From assembly GCA_963847145.1 (NCBI GenBank), contig CAWJYN010000002.1:24275-88274 (forward strand): a DNA stretch of 64,000 nt, written 5' to 3'. Source of the DNA: JABFRJ01 sp963847145. GTDB taxonomy: Bacteria; Pseudomonadota; Alphaproteobacteria; Rhizobiales; Hyphomicrobiaceae. Below are positions 44,684 to 53,900 of the stretch, piece by piece. The notes under the pieces are model-generated. The model was not told the origin of the DNA and made no database searches. It was given only the letters and a program-made list of their open reading frames with translations. The translations under genes were made by a program, and so were the position numbers. Within the stretch, counting starts at the first letter, position 1; every line of letters begins with the position of its first letter.

Positions 44684-45712
44684 ATGGCCGGAATTGACAG
44701 GCGTGCCTTCGGCTTTGGGCTGGCGACGGCCGCGACGGTAGGGCTGATGCCGGCGGGCGCATCAGCACAGGCACCCGGCGACCTCTGGGTGGCGTTTGCG
44801 CAGCTTTCGGCGGATGCACGGAAGGTCGGACTGGCGGTGCCAATGGTGACAGCGCCGCAGCAGGCGACGGGCGCGCGGCCTGACTACCGGCAGCTGTTGC
44901 CAGCGCTCGTCGATTTCACCGACAAGCTGGACGAGGCGGCAACCAAGAGCACCGTGTTCGCCAACGAGATCGCCGCGCTCAAAAAGCGCGCCGCCGATAT
45001 GCTGCAAGACATCAACAGACTTGAGAAGGCACCGCAACAGCGGTCTGATTGGCAGCAGCCGGCGGCACAGGGCTTTGGCCTGCTGGCGTTGCTGTCAACG
45101 CCGGCCAGCGCACAGAACGCCGTGCAGGATGCCAAGTTCCGCAAATATCACGACGGCTACCTGAAGCTGTTTGACGCTTGCAAGGTCAAGGCCGAGAACC
45201 GCTCGGAGGTGGACTGGTACATGTCCAAGCTGACGAGCGCCAAGTACCGGACGCGATACGAGGCGGTGGCCAATGCCGTCTGCGTGCCGTGGTATTTCAT
45301 CGGCATCGTCCATGCACTGGAAGCTAGCCTCAACTTCGAAGGTCATCTGCACAATGGCGATCCGCTGTCGGAGCGGACGGTGCAGGTGCCAGCCGGGCGT
45401 CCCAAAATCTGGGGACCGCCGAGCGATTGGGAAGCGAGCGCCAGGGATGCACTGGAGTATGAGGGTTTCACCAACCAGACGGATTGGTCGCTGGCGCACA
45501 CGCTGTTCCGTTACGAGGCCTATAACGGCTTCCGCAGCCGCGAGCTGCATGACATCAACACGCCCTACCTCTGGAGCTTCTCCAATCACTACGACAGCGG
45601 CAAGTTCGTGGCTGACAATGTGTGGTCTGATGATGCGGTCTCCAAGCAATGCGGCGCAGGTGTGCTGCTCCGTGAGCTGGTGACCAAGGGCTTGGTCAAC
45701 TTTACGGCTTGA
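44684..45712 (+). CDS. Tat-exported lysozyme-like protein
   Basis: A 342-residue protein. The N-terminus is a twin-arginine signal (DRRAFGFGLATAATVGLMPA, cut near SAQA). Residues 35-150 are a helical region. The C-terminal 190 residues hold WYFIGIVHALEASLNFEGH and HLHNGDPLSERTVQVPAGRP, then NTPYLWSFSNHYDSGKFVAD. This block resembles lysozyme-fold muramidase domains in proteins that often carry peptidoglycan-binding repeats; Glu213 is the likely acid. The ATG at 44684 follows GGGAGCAGG. The next gene, 32 bases on, encodes a peptidoglycan-binding/GH114 protein, supporting a cell-wall role. Confidence 0.65.
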   Translation: MAGIDRRAFGFGLATAATVGLMPAGASAQAPGDLWVAFAQLSADARKVGLAVPMVTAPQQATGARPDYRQLLPALVDFTDKLDEAATKSTVFANEIAALKKRAADMLQDINRLEKAPQQRSDWQQPAAQGFGLLALLSTPASAQNAVQDAKFRKYHDGYLKLFDACKVKAENRSEVDWYMSKLTSAKYRTRYEAVANAVCVPWYFIGIVHALEASLNFEGHLHNGDPLSERTVQVPAGRPKIWGPPSDWEASARDALEYEGFTNQTDWSLAHTLFRYEAYNGFRSRELHDINTPYLWSFSNHYDSGKFVADNVWSDDAVSKQCGAGVLLRELVTKGLVNFTA

Positions 45713-45744
45713 GGGGCGCGCGTCAGCGCAGCCGAGGATGCCGC

Positions 45745-47073
45745 ATGGGTACCTATGAAAAGGGCGACAGTGACGAGGACGAGATCGGGCGCCTCCAGAA
45801 GGCATTAGGCGTCGAGGCTGATGGCGAGTTCGGCGCGGACACCCTTGCAGCCGTAAAAGCGTGGCAGAAGGCCCACGGCGCCAAAGCCGATGGCATGGTC
45901 GGGCCCGATATGCTGCTGGCGCTGCGGCTGGACGATCTGGTCGTTGTCGAGAAGGGTGACGAAGGCGAGCTGGTGCGCGGCTTGCAGGCCGCACTCGGCG
46001 TCAAGGCTGATGGCGAATTCGGCAGCGAGACTGAGCGCGCGCTGAAGGCCTGGCAGAAGGACAACGGCCACAAAGCCAACGGCAAGGCGCTGGTGGCGGC
46101 CTTGCGCGCGCTGGGCGTGGCGGGGCGTGCTGCGCCACGGGCTACTGCCCCAGTCGCGCGGCCGGCGGCACATCAGGTGCCGCGCGCCGCGCCAGTGCGT
46201 CCGGCGCCCGCGGCGCAAGACGCCATCGCACCCACAGCGGTCTCGTCGTGGGCCTATCAACTCGCTGACATCGACCCAGACAAGATCGCCAAGCTGCCCG
46301 TCGACCTGTGCGTGATCGACTATTCAGCGGATGGCGAGGATGCGACGGCGTTCAAGCCCGCCGACACACAGCGCATGAAGACGCGGCCCGATGGTGGCCG
46401 CAAGCGACTGATTTCCTACATGAGCATCGGTGAGGCCGAGGACTACCGGTACTACTGGCAGAAGTCGTGGGAGACGGCGGCGACGCGCCCTGCGTGGCTC
46501 GATAATTTGAACCCGGATTGGGAAGGCAACTACAAGGTCCGCTATTGGGATCCGGCGTGGCAGGCGGTGATCATGGGCAGCCCGCAAAGCTATCTCGACA
46601 AAATCATCGCGGCGGGCTTCGATGGTGTTTATCTCGATATCGTCGATGCGTTCGAATACTGGCGCGACGACAAGCCCGAGCGGCCATCAGCAGCCGAGGA
46701 CATGATCGCCTTCGTCTCGGCGATTGCCAGATACGCACGTGCGAAACAGCCGGGCTTCTGGATCATTCCGCAAAATGGCGAGGCACTGCTGGAAGACGCG
46801 GCCTATCGCAAAGTTATCAGCGCGCAGGCCAAGGAAGACATCTTCTTCGGCCAGGACGGCGACGGCAAACCGAACAAAAAGGACGCTGTTGATGATTGCC
46901 TTGGCTATCTCGCGCTTGCGCGCGAAGCGGGTTTGCCGATCCTGGCCATCGAATACCTGAAGGATGGCAAGAAGATCGGCGATGCGCAGGTGAAGCTTGC
47001 TGGCATTGGCTGCGCGCCGACATTCGGGCCGCGCGATCTGAAGACGATCGACCTCAAACAGTTCGGCGGATGA
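45745..47073 (+). CDS. Peptidoglycan-binding/GH114 (endo-alpha-1,4-polygalactosaminidase-like) protein
   Basis: A 442-residue protein. Two peptidoglycan_binding_1 repeats lie at about 10-62 and 70-122 (DEIGRLQKALGVEADGEFGA and GELVRGLQAALGVKADGEFG), then a Pro/Ala linker. A TIM-barrel of the GH114/TM1410 type fills 168-440 with LCVIDYS, YMSIGEAEDYRYYW and FDGVYLDIVDAFEYW, whose acids are the probable catalytic residues. No signal peptide is visible after the ATG at 45745, which is odd for a wall-binding enzyme. It is 32 bases after the Tat lysozyme-like gene and overlaps the DUF1289 gene by ATGA. Confidence 0.83.
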   Translation: MGTYEKGDSDEDEIGRLQKALGVEADGEFGADTLAAVKAWQKAHGAKADGMVGPDMLLALRLDDLVVVEKGDEGELVRGLQAALGVKADGEFGSETERALKAWQKDNGHKANGKALVAALRALGVAGRAAPRATAPVARPAAHQVPRAAPVRPAPAAQDAIAPTAVSSWAYQLADIDPDKIAKLPVDLCVIDYSADGEDATAFKPADTQRMKTRPDGGRKRLISYMSIGEAEDYRYYWQKSWETAATRPAWLDNLNPDWEGNYKVRYWDPAWQAVIMGSPQSYLDKIIAAGFDGVYLDIVDAFEYWRDDKPERPSAAEDMIAFVSAIARYARAKQPGFWIIPQNGEALLEDAAYRKVISAQAKEDIFFGQDGDGKPNKKDAVDDCLGYLALAREAGLPILAIEYLKDGKKIGDAQVKLAGIGCAPTFGPRDLKTIDLKQFGG

Positions 47074-47291
47074 AGCCTGTGACGGTTGCGAGCCCCTGCC
47101 AGCTGATCTGCGTGATGGATGCCGAGCGTGCGTTGTGCGTCGGCTGTGGCCGCACGCTCCAGGAAATTGCTGGTTGGAGTGCGCTGGATGACAGCGCCAA
47201 GCAGCGGGTTGTGGCGGCGTTGCCGGCACGCATGCAAACGATGCCAGCGCTGGAACTGCCCCTGCCGCGGCGCGCACGGGTTGTGCCGTGA
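47070..47291 (+). CDS. DUF1289 protein
   Basis: A 73-residue protein with the DUF1289 signature SPCQLICVMDAERALCVGCG and RTLQEIAGWSALDDSAKQRV. The four cysteines probably bind a metal. The family is common in proteobacteria and of unknown function. The ATG at 47070 overlaps the GH114 stop (ATGA), so it is translationally coupled to a gene with which it has no obvious functional link. Confidence 0.85.
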   Translation: MKPVTVASPCQLICVMDAERALCVGCGRTLQEIAGWSALDDSAKQRVVAALPARMQTMPALELPLPRRARVVP

Positions 47292-47322
47292 CAGCACAGA
47301 GCAGCGTCACGGAGAGTGAGAC

Positions 47323-48294
47323 ATGCGCATCGTTCTAGCCGGTGTCGGCGCTGTTGGCGGTATTGTGGCGTGGCATCTGGCACGGGCCGGGTTGGCCCCC
47401 ACGCTGCTGGCGCGGCCAGCAACTGCTGCGCAGCTGCACGCGGAAGGGTTGACCGTGCGCGGTCCGGACGGCAGCGAGACGGTGCGCGTGACGGCGGTTG
47501 CCGAGGCCAAGGCTGCAGGGCCGTGCGACGTTCTTCTGGTGGGCTTCAAAGCGCAGGATTGGCCAGACGCAGCAGCGAGCCTGGTGCCGTTGATCGGCCC
47601 TCAAACTGTCGTCGTGCCGATGCTCAATGGCATTCCGTGGTGGTACGTCGATGGCATCGGCGGCGCGTTCGAAGGCCGGCGAATTGCTGCGGTGGATGCC
47701 ACGGGTGCGATCGCCAAGGTCATCCCGTCGCGTCAAGTGATCGGCTGCGTCGTCTACACGGGCGGCACGCGCGAGACGCCGACACAAATTCATTGGAACG
47801 GCCGCAAACGTCTGGTGCTGGGCGATGCAATGGGGCCACCGAGTGCGCGACTTGCGGCCGTGGTCGCGATGCTGGCCGGCAGCGGGCTGGAGGCCGTGGC
47901 GAGCGATGATATCCGCCGCGAGGTGTGGAACAAGCTGCTCGGCAACATCACCTACAACCCGTTGTCCGTCATCAGCGGCGCGACCATCGGCGCGTTCGAG
48001 AACGACCCAGCGCTGTCGCGCGTCGTGCGGCTGGTGATGGACGAGGCGGCGGCCGTCGCGTATGCGTTGGGGATTGCGCCGCCGTTCGATCTCGACAAGC
48101 GGCAGGCCGTGGCACCGGGCATGCGGACTTTCAAAACGTCGATGTTGCAAGACTACGAAGCCGGCCGCCCGCTTGAACTTGGCGCGATTGTGCACGCGGT
48201 GGTCGAACTCGGCCGCCGCGCCGGCGTGGCCACCCCTGTCATCGAAACCGTCGGTCTGCTCGCCGAGCAGCGCTGGCGCGCTGCGCACGGGTAA
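47323..48294 (+). CDS. panE: 2-dehydropantoate 2-reductase family protein
   Basis: A 323-residue ketopantoate reductase-type protein. It has the NADP motif AGVGAVGGIVAWHLA, then LLVGFKAQD, MLNGIPWW, the catalytic Lys/Asn region VWNKLLGNITYNPLSV and the C-terminal KTSMLQDYEAGRPLELGAIV. PanE reduces 2-dehydropantoate to pantoate in CoA synthesis, but many paralogues act on other 2-keto acids, so the symbol is tentative. It stands 31 bases after the DUF1289 gene. Confidence 0.8.
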   Translation: MRIVLAGVGAVGGIVAWHLARAGLAPTLLARPATAAQLHAEGLTVRGPDGSETVRVTAVAEAKAAGPCDVLLVGFKAQDWPDAAASLVPLIGPQTVVVPMLNGIPWWYVDGIGGAFEGRRIAAVDATGAIAKVIPSRQVIGCVVYTGGTRETPTQIHWNGRKRLVLGDAMGPPSARLAAVVAMLAGSGLEAVASDDIRREVWNKLLGNITYNPLSVISGATIGAFENDPALSRVVRLVMDEAAAVAYALGIAPPFDLDKRQAVAPGMRTFKTSMLQDYEAGRPLELGAIVHAVVELGRRAGVATPVIETVGLLAEQRWRAAHG

Positions 48295-48296
48295 CG

Positions 48297-49316
48297 TTAG
48301 CCACTCACCTCCACCGCTTGGCCTGAACGGGCGCTTTTGAGCAGGGCTTCGAGTGTCATCGCGATGTCGATGGATTCATCTGGTGTGGCACCATTCCACT
48401 CGGCGACGCCGCCCGTGATCATGCGCGCGAAGCTCTCAGCCTCCAACAAGAAGCCGTTGCCCTCGGGCACCGCAATGGTCTCGATCCTTGAGGTCGCGGC
48501 CAATGCGCCGCGGCGGATGTCGAAGCTGGCGCGGCCGCCCATGGGTGGGTGGTTGAGGTACATGGTTTCGATGGAGCCAGCGTCGCCAGAAATCTGTGCG
48601 TGGCGGTGATAGCCGGTGGCGAAGCTGGAGGCGATCTGCGCGATCAGTCCGCTGTCGAACTCCAGCGTGCCAGCCATTGTCAGGTCTACGCCGGTTGTGG
48701 CCCATCGCGCCGTGGCCTGCACGCGCTTCGGCCGCACACCGGCGATGACGCGCACGAAGCTGACGGCATAGCTGCCCGCATCCATCAATGAACCACCGCC
48801 GACATCGGGCTTCAGGCGGATGTTCGACGTGTCGGAGAACGGCACGCCGAAACTGGAGCGGATCAACTGAGGCGTGCCGATGGCGCCCGAGGCCACCAGT
48901 TCGCGCACCGTCAACGTCATCGGTTGGGCAAGATAGGGATAGGCCTCGACCAGGTGCACGCCGTGCTTGCGGGCGGCGTCGAACATAGCGCGGGCTTCGG
49001 CGCCACTCATCGCCAGCGGCTTTTCGCACAGCACATGCTTGCCGGCTTCAACAGCCTTGATCGACCACGCAGCGTGCATCGAGTTCGGCAAGGGATTGTA
49101 GATCGCGTCAATGTCGGGATCAGCCAGCAAAGCATCGTAAGAGCCGAGCGCGCGCGCGACGCCCGTCTCTGTGGCGAAGGCGGCGGCTTTGGCGGCATCG
49201 CGGCTGGCGATGGCGGTGATGGTGACAAGCGGGGAGGACTTCACGGCGGCAATGAATTGGCGCGCGATGTTAGCAGCACCGAGGATGCCGATGCGGATGG
49301 GCTTGGCGGCGGTCAT
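48297..49316 (-). CDS. Gfo/Idh/MocA family oxidoreductase
   Basis: A 339-residue NAD(P)-dependent sugar or cyclitol dehydrogenase. The Rossmann start is RIGILGAANIARQF, the conserved EKPLAMSGAEA holds the catalytic Lys, and the C-terminal GGGSLMDAGSYAVSFVR is typical of the dihydrodiol/1,5-anhydrofructose reductase-like subgroup. The ATG at 49316 follows AGGAG. It converges with the PanE-like gene with a 2-base gap and is divergent from the DUF486 gene. Confidence 0.87.
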   Translation of the reverse strand: MTAAKPIRIGILGAANIARQFIAAVKSSPLVTITAIASRDAAKAAAFATETGVARALGSYDALLADPDIDAIYNPLPNSMHAAWSIKAVEAGKHVLCEKPLAMSGAEARAMFDAARKHGVHLVEAYPYLAQPMTLTVRELVASGAIGTPQLIRSSFGVPFSDTSNIRLKPDVGGGSLMDAGSYAVSFVRVIAGVRPKRVQATARWATTGVDLTMAGTLEFDSGLIAQIASSFATGYHRHAQISGDAGSIETMYLNHPPMGGRASFDIRRGALAATSRIETIAVPEGNGFLLEAESFARMITGGVAEWNGATPDESIDIAMTLEALLKSARSGQAVEVSG

Positions 49317-49456
49317 GCGTCCACTCCTGGGGGCTGCCCTTGGGCTCTGCCTGTTCATTGCCACGTCAATGTGCCGCCGAACAGGTGCTGGCGGCACCTT
49401 CCGTCAAGCCGCGGCAGGCCCTATCTGTGCCGCTAGCTGTTCGCGATGGAGGCACC

Positions 49457-49801
49457 ATGCAAACTTACGCAACACCGATCCTGGCGCTGGTGGTGTCAAA
49501 CGTCTTCATGACGTTGGCGTGGTATGGGCATTTGAACTTCAAAAGCACGCCGCTGTGGGTTGTGATTTTGGCCTCGTGGGGGATCGCGTTCTTTGAGTAT
49601 TGCATCGCGGTGCCAGCCAACAGATATGGTCACGCGGTTTACTCGGCGGCCGAACTGAAAACCCTCCAGGAGGTGGTGACCTTGATCGTGTTCGCGGGCT
49701 TTTCGGTGTTCTATCTGAAAGAGCCCCTGGGCTGGAGCCACGTGGCGGGCTTCACCCTGATCGCGGCCGGCGCGGCGCTCATCTTCAGCGCACGGGGGTG
49801 A
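49457..49801 (+). CDS. DUF486 (DMT superfamily) small membrane protein
   Basis: A 114-residue protein with four hydrophobic helices and the DUF486 blocks VFMTLAWYGHLNFK, SWGIAFFEYCIAVPANRYG and LKTLQEVVTLIVFAGFSVFY. It is related to small multidrug/EamA-type transporters; substrate unknown. The ATG at 49457 follows GGAGG. Four bases separate it from the next gene, so the two form an operon. Confidence 0.87.
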   Translation: MQTYATPILALVVSNVFMTLAWYGHLNFKSTPLWVVILASWGIAFFEYCIAVPANRYGHAVYSAAELKTLQEVVTLIVFAGFSVFYLKEPLGWSHVAGFTLIAAGAALIFSARG

Positions 49802-49805
49802 GACC

Positions 49806-50321
49806 ATGAGCCATCAGGTTGCGCTTTTTGCCGGTTCGCCGCTGGTGCTGCGGCCGTTCCTCGATATCGTCCCGGATGCGCGCGCGTACACGTTGACGGT
49901 GGACGGGGAGACCGGCGTCATCCCGTTCGATGACCACGTCGAGGATGCACTGCAGCGGCGGTTCGGCACCGGCGATTGGCCCGCGGGGCAGGCGCTGTTA
50001 CTGTCGACGACGGTACAGACGTTTGCGGCCGAGTGCTCGCTGCGCGCGCCGCTGGCGTACCTGGAGACGCACTACGATGGCACGGGTGGCCAGCAAGCGG
50101 CGGTATTGTGGCAAGGCGGCCGCGCGGTGGTCGGTCCGGCGTCGCTGGACATTGCAGGCGTCGGCCGCCAGCGCGCGCCAACGCTGTGGCCCATCAATGT
50201 CGTGCTGCGCGCGCTCGGCGTGCGCGCCACGGCGACCGAGGACGAGTTCTCAGTGTTCGGGTTGGGCGGCTTTCGATCGAACGGTTCAATTCATGAGCGG
50301 GCGTGGCCGTTTCGGCTTTGA
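49806..50321 (+). CDS. Hypothetical protein
   Basis: A 171-residue soluble protein 4 bases after the DUF486 gene. No family was recognised. It starts SHQVALFAGSPLVLRPFLD and includes HVEDALQRRFGTGDWPAGQ, TFAAECSLRAPLAYLETHYD and PTLWPINVVLRALGV. It has no signal peptide or membrane helix. Coding character is supported by the close spacing and consistent composition, but nothing can be said of function. Confidence 0.6.
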   Translation: MSHQVALFAGSPLVLRPFLDIVPDARAYTLTVDGETGVIPFDDHVEDALQRRFGTGDWPAGQALLLSTTVQTFAAECSLRAPLAYLETHYDGTGGQQAAVLWQGGRAVVGPASLDIAGVGRQRAPTLWPINVVLRALGVRATATEDEFSVFGLGGFRSNGSIHERAWPFRL

Positions 50322-50324
50322 GCC

Positions 50325-50795
50325 TTAGCCCATCTGCACCTTTGGAATACAACGCACCGGGAAATTGACCGAGTTGGCGATGTAGCACTTTTTGTGGGCG
50401 GCTTCGTGCAGGTGCTCGGCGACGGCGGCGTCACCAGCCGAAATCGTGACCAGCGGGCGCAGCACGATCTCGGTGAAAAACCCGCCGCGCTCTTTGTCTT
50501 CTGCCATCGTGCCACGCGCCGCATCCGTGTAGCCGGTGACGACGATCTTGGCTTCGGCGGCGAGGTGGAGATACCAGAGCATGTGGCAGGTGGAGACGGC
50601 GGCGACCATCATGTCTTCGGGGTTGTGCCGGTCGGCATTGCCACGGAAAGCGGGATCGGCCGAGCCTTTGATGTCTGGCTTGCCGTCCATGCGGATGACG
50701 TGCTCACGGCCGTAAGCGCTGTAGCTGGAGGTGCCCGTGCCGCGATTGCCGGTCCATTCGACGTGGGTGGAATAGGTATGCGTCTTGCCGGTCAT
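50325..50795 (-). CDS. OsmC family peroxiredoxin-like protein
   Basis: A 156-residue OsmC/Ohr-type protein. The two redox cysteines are in AVSTCHMLWYLHLA and AAHKKCYIANSVNFPV, and the N-terminus has YGREHVIRMDGKPDIKGSAD. Such enzymes reduce organic or lipid hydroperoxides with a thiol partner. The ATG at 50795 follows AGGA. The gene is divergent from polA, and an imperfect palindromic element fills the region between them. Confidence 0.87.
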   Translation of the reverse strand: MTGKTHTYSTHVEWTGNRGTGTSSYSAYGREHVIRMDGKPDIKGSADPAFRGNADRHNPEDMMVAAVSTCHMLWYLHLAAEAKIVVTGYTDAARGTMAEDKERGGFFTEIVLRPLVTISAGDAAVAEHLHEAAHKKCYIANSVNFPVRCIPKVQMG

Positions 50796-50820
50796 GGAAT
50801 CGATCCTAAGGTTTGTGCCG

Positions 50821-50910
50821 GCGAAAATGGGGACAGCCACACTCTCGGCTCTGAAAAGTCACGCTATCGCAGCCACCGCGTGCCGAAAAGGTGGCTGTCC
50901 GCGTTTTCGC
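50821..50910. repeat. Imperfect palindromic element between osmC and polA
   Basis: The arms at 50821-50848 and 50883-50910 match as inverted repeats at 23 of 28 positions (shared core GGACAGCCAC). A half-copy of the right arm (16 identical bases, GAAAAGGTGGCTGTCC) recurs at 61798-61813. The element lies in the divergent promoter region of osmC and polA, and no gene fits in it. Confidence 0.7.
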
Positions 50911-50926
50911 TCGCTATAACGCGGCC

Positions 50927-53900
50927 ATGACCGACACACCGAAGACGTCCGACCCCAGCGCACGCGCGCAGCAAACCTCCATTCCCGACGGCGAACCCGT
51001 GCCGGTGGGCAAGGGCAGCCATGTGTATCTGATCGATGGATCGGGGTTTATCTTCCGTGCGTTCCACGCGCTGCCGCCACTGACGCGGAGTTCGGACGGG
51101 CTGCCGGTGGGGGCGGTGCAGGGCTTCTGCAACATGCTGTGGAAACTCGTGCAGGAAAGCCGCGGCTCCAAAGGGCCGACGCATCTGGCGGTGATTTTCG
51201 ATGCGGGCTCGAAGACGTTCCGAAATGAGATCTACGCAGAGTACAAGGCGCACCGGCCACCGTTGCCGGAGGAGCTGATCCCGCAGTTCCCGCTGATCCG
51301 CAATGCCGTGACGGCCTTCAACATCGCGTCCATCGAGCAGGACGGTTTTGAAGCCGACGACATCATCGCGACGTACGCAGTGCAGGCGCGCGCAGCCGGC
51401 GCAGACGTGACGATTGTGTCGTCCGACAAGGATTTGATGCAACTCGTGGGCGGCGGCATCGGCATGCTGGACACAATGAAGAACAAGGTGATCGGCCACG
51501 ACGAAGTCATCGAGAAGTTCGGCGTGCCGCCGGACAAGGTCATCGACGTGCAATCGCTGGCGGGTGACAGCACTGATAATGTGCCGGGCGTGCCGGGCAT
51601 CGGCATCAAGACAGCGGCGGAACTGATCAAGGAGTACGGTGATCTTGATGCGCTGCTCGCGCGGGCGGGCGAGATCAAGCAACCCAAGCGCCGCGAGAAG
51701 CTGATCGAGTTTGCCGATCAAGCGCGCATCTCGCGCGATCTTGTGCGGCTGAAGCAGGATGTGCCGGTTCTGGTGGCGCTTGATCGGCTCGGCGTGCAGG
51801 CGACGGGTGCTGAGCAGATGCTGGCGTTTCTCAGGTTGATGGAATTCAACACGCTGACCAAGCGGGTTGCGGATACGTTGGGCGTCGAGGCACCGCCGCC
51901 CTCCGCGCGACCGGCACGGGAGAGCGCGACATTGGCCGCCGCCGAACCTGGGGGCACACCCACTGACCTTGCGCCGGCGCAGGCGGGCGGTCCTGCTGTC
52001 GCTGTCGCCGCCGCACGCGACGCGGCGCGAGGGCCGAAAATCGACGCTGGCCGCTATGAAACCGTGCGTGACTTAGGCCGGCTCGCAGATTGGATCGCTG
52101 ACGCGACCGCGGCGCGTCGCGTCGCGTTCGACACCGAGACGACCAGCCTCGACGCCATGCGCGCCGACCTCGTCGGGTTCTCGCTGGCGACGGCGCCCGG
52201 CAAGGCCTGTTACGTGCCGCTCGGGCATACGACGGGCACGGGTGATCTGTTCGGCGGCGGCGGCAAGGTCGAAGGGCAGCTGGACATCAAGGCGGCGCTG
52301 GCCGCGCTGAAGCCATTGCTGGAAGATGCGAGCGTTCTGAAGATCGGGCAGAACCTCAAGTACGATGCGCTGGTGCTGCGCCAACATAACATCGGCATTC
52401 ATTCCATCGATGACACGATGCTGCTGTCGTACGTGCTCGACGGTGGGCGCGGCAGCCACGGCATGGACGCGTTGAGCGAGCGGCATCTCGGACATACACC
52501 GATCTCGTTCGATACCATCATAGCACACGCGCCTGGGGCGAAGAAGGCTGACAAGACATTTGCAGGCGTGCCTATCGACAAGGCGACGGAGTATGCCGCC
52601 GAAGATGCCGACGTGACGTTGCGGTTGTGGATGGTGCTGAAGCCGCGGCTCGTGGCCGAACGCATGACGACGGTGTATGAAACGCTCGAACGCCCGCTGT
52701 TGCCCATCGTGGTGAGCATGGAGGGCGCTGGCATCAAGGTCGACCGTTCGATCCTATCGCGCTTGTCTTCAACATTTGCGCAACGCATCGCACAGCTCGA
52801 CGAAGAGGTGCAGGCGCTGGTGGGGCCGAGCATCGGCGGCCAGCGGTTCAATCTTGGCTCGCCTAAGCAACTCGGCGAGCTGCTATTCGATACGCTGCAA
52901 TTGCCCGGCGGCAAGCGCACCAAGTCCGGCCAGTGGGAAACGCGCGCGGGGTTGCTCGACGATCTCGCCAACAATGAAGAGCTGCCGGACGATGCGCGCA
53001 AGCTCGTCAACACGATGATGGAGTGGCGTCAGCTTTCGAAGCTCCGCTCGACTTACACAGACGCGCTGCCGGAGTTCATCCAACCGGGCGGGCGCGAGCG
53101 CATCCACACGTCATATGCGTTGGCATCGACCACGACAGGCCGCCTCGCCTCGTCTGATCCCAATCTGCAAAACATTCCCGTGCGCACCAAGGAAGGCCGC
53201 GAGATCCGCACGGCGTTTATTGCCGACAAGGGCGCCAAGCTGGTGTCGGCAGACTACAGCCAGATCGAATTACGCGTGCTGGCGCACATTGCCGATATTC
53301 CGCAGTTGAAAAAGGCGTTCGCCGATGGCCTCGACATTCACGCGATGACCGCGTCAGAAATGTTCGGCGTGCCGGTCAAAGACATGCCGCCAGACGTGCG
53401 GCGGCGGGCGAAGGCGATCAACTTCGGCATCATCTACGGGATTTCAGCGTTCGGCTTGGCTGCCCAGCTCGGCATCACCAAGCAGGAAGCCGGCGAATAC
53501 ATTACCACCTACTTCAAGCGCTTCCCCGGCATTCGCGCCTACATGGACGCCACCAAGAAGTACGCGCACGACAACGGGTACGTGGAGACGATCTTCGGCC
53601 GCCGCATCCACTATCCGGAGATCAACACCAAAAACCCTTCGATGCGTGGCTTCCTCGAGCGCGCGGCGATCAACGCGCCGATCCAAGGCTCGGCCGCCGA
53701 TATCATCCGCCGCGCCATGATCCGGATGCCGGGTGCATTGGATGCCGCAAACCTGCAGCACACGACGATGCTGCTGCAGGTGCACGACGAACTGATCTTC
53801 GAAGTGAGAGAGGCAGAAGAGGAGCGCGCCATCAAGACCGTCCGCGCGACGATGGAAGGTAGTTCGCTTCCCGCCGTCAAACTGTCCGTCCCCATTCAAG

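Noticed and set aside
44684..45712. Lysozyme-like gene as a prophage endolysin
   Set aside because: It has a Tat signal, chromosomal-type neighbours and no holin or phage genes around it.
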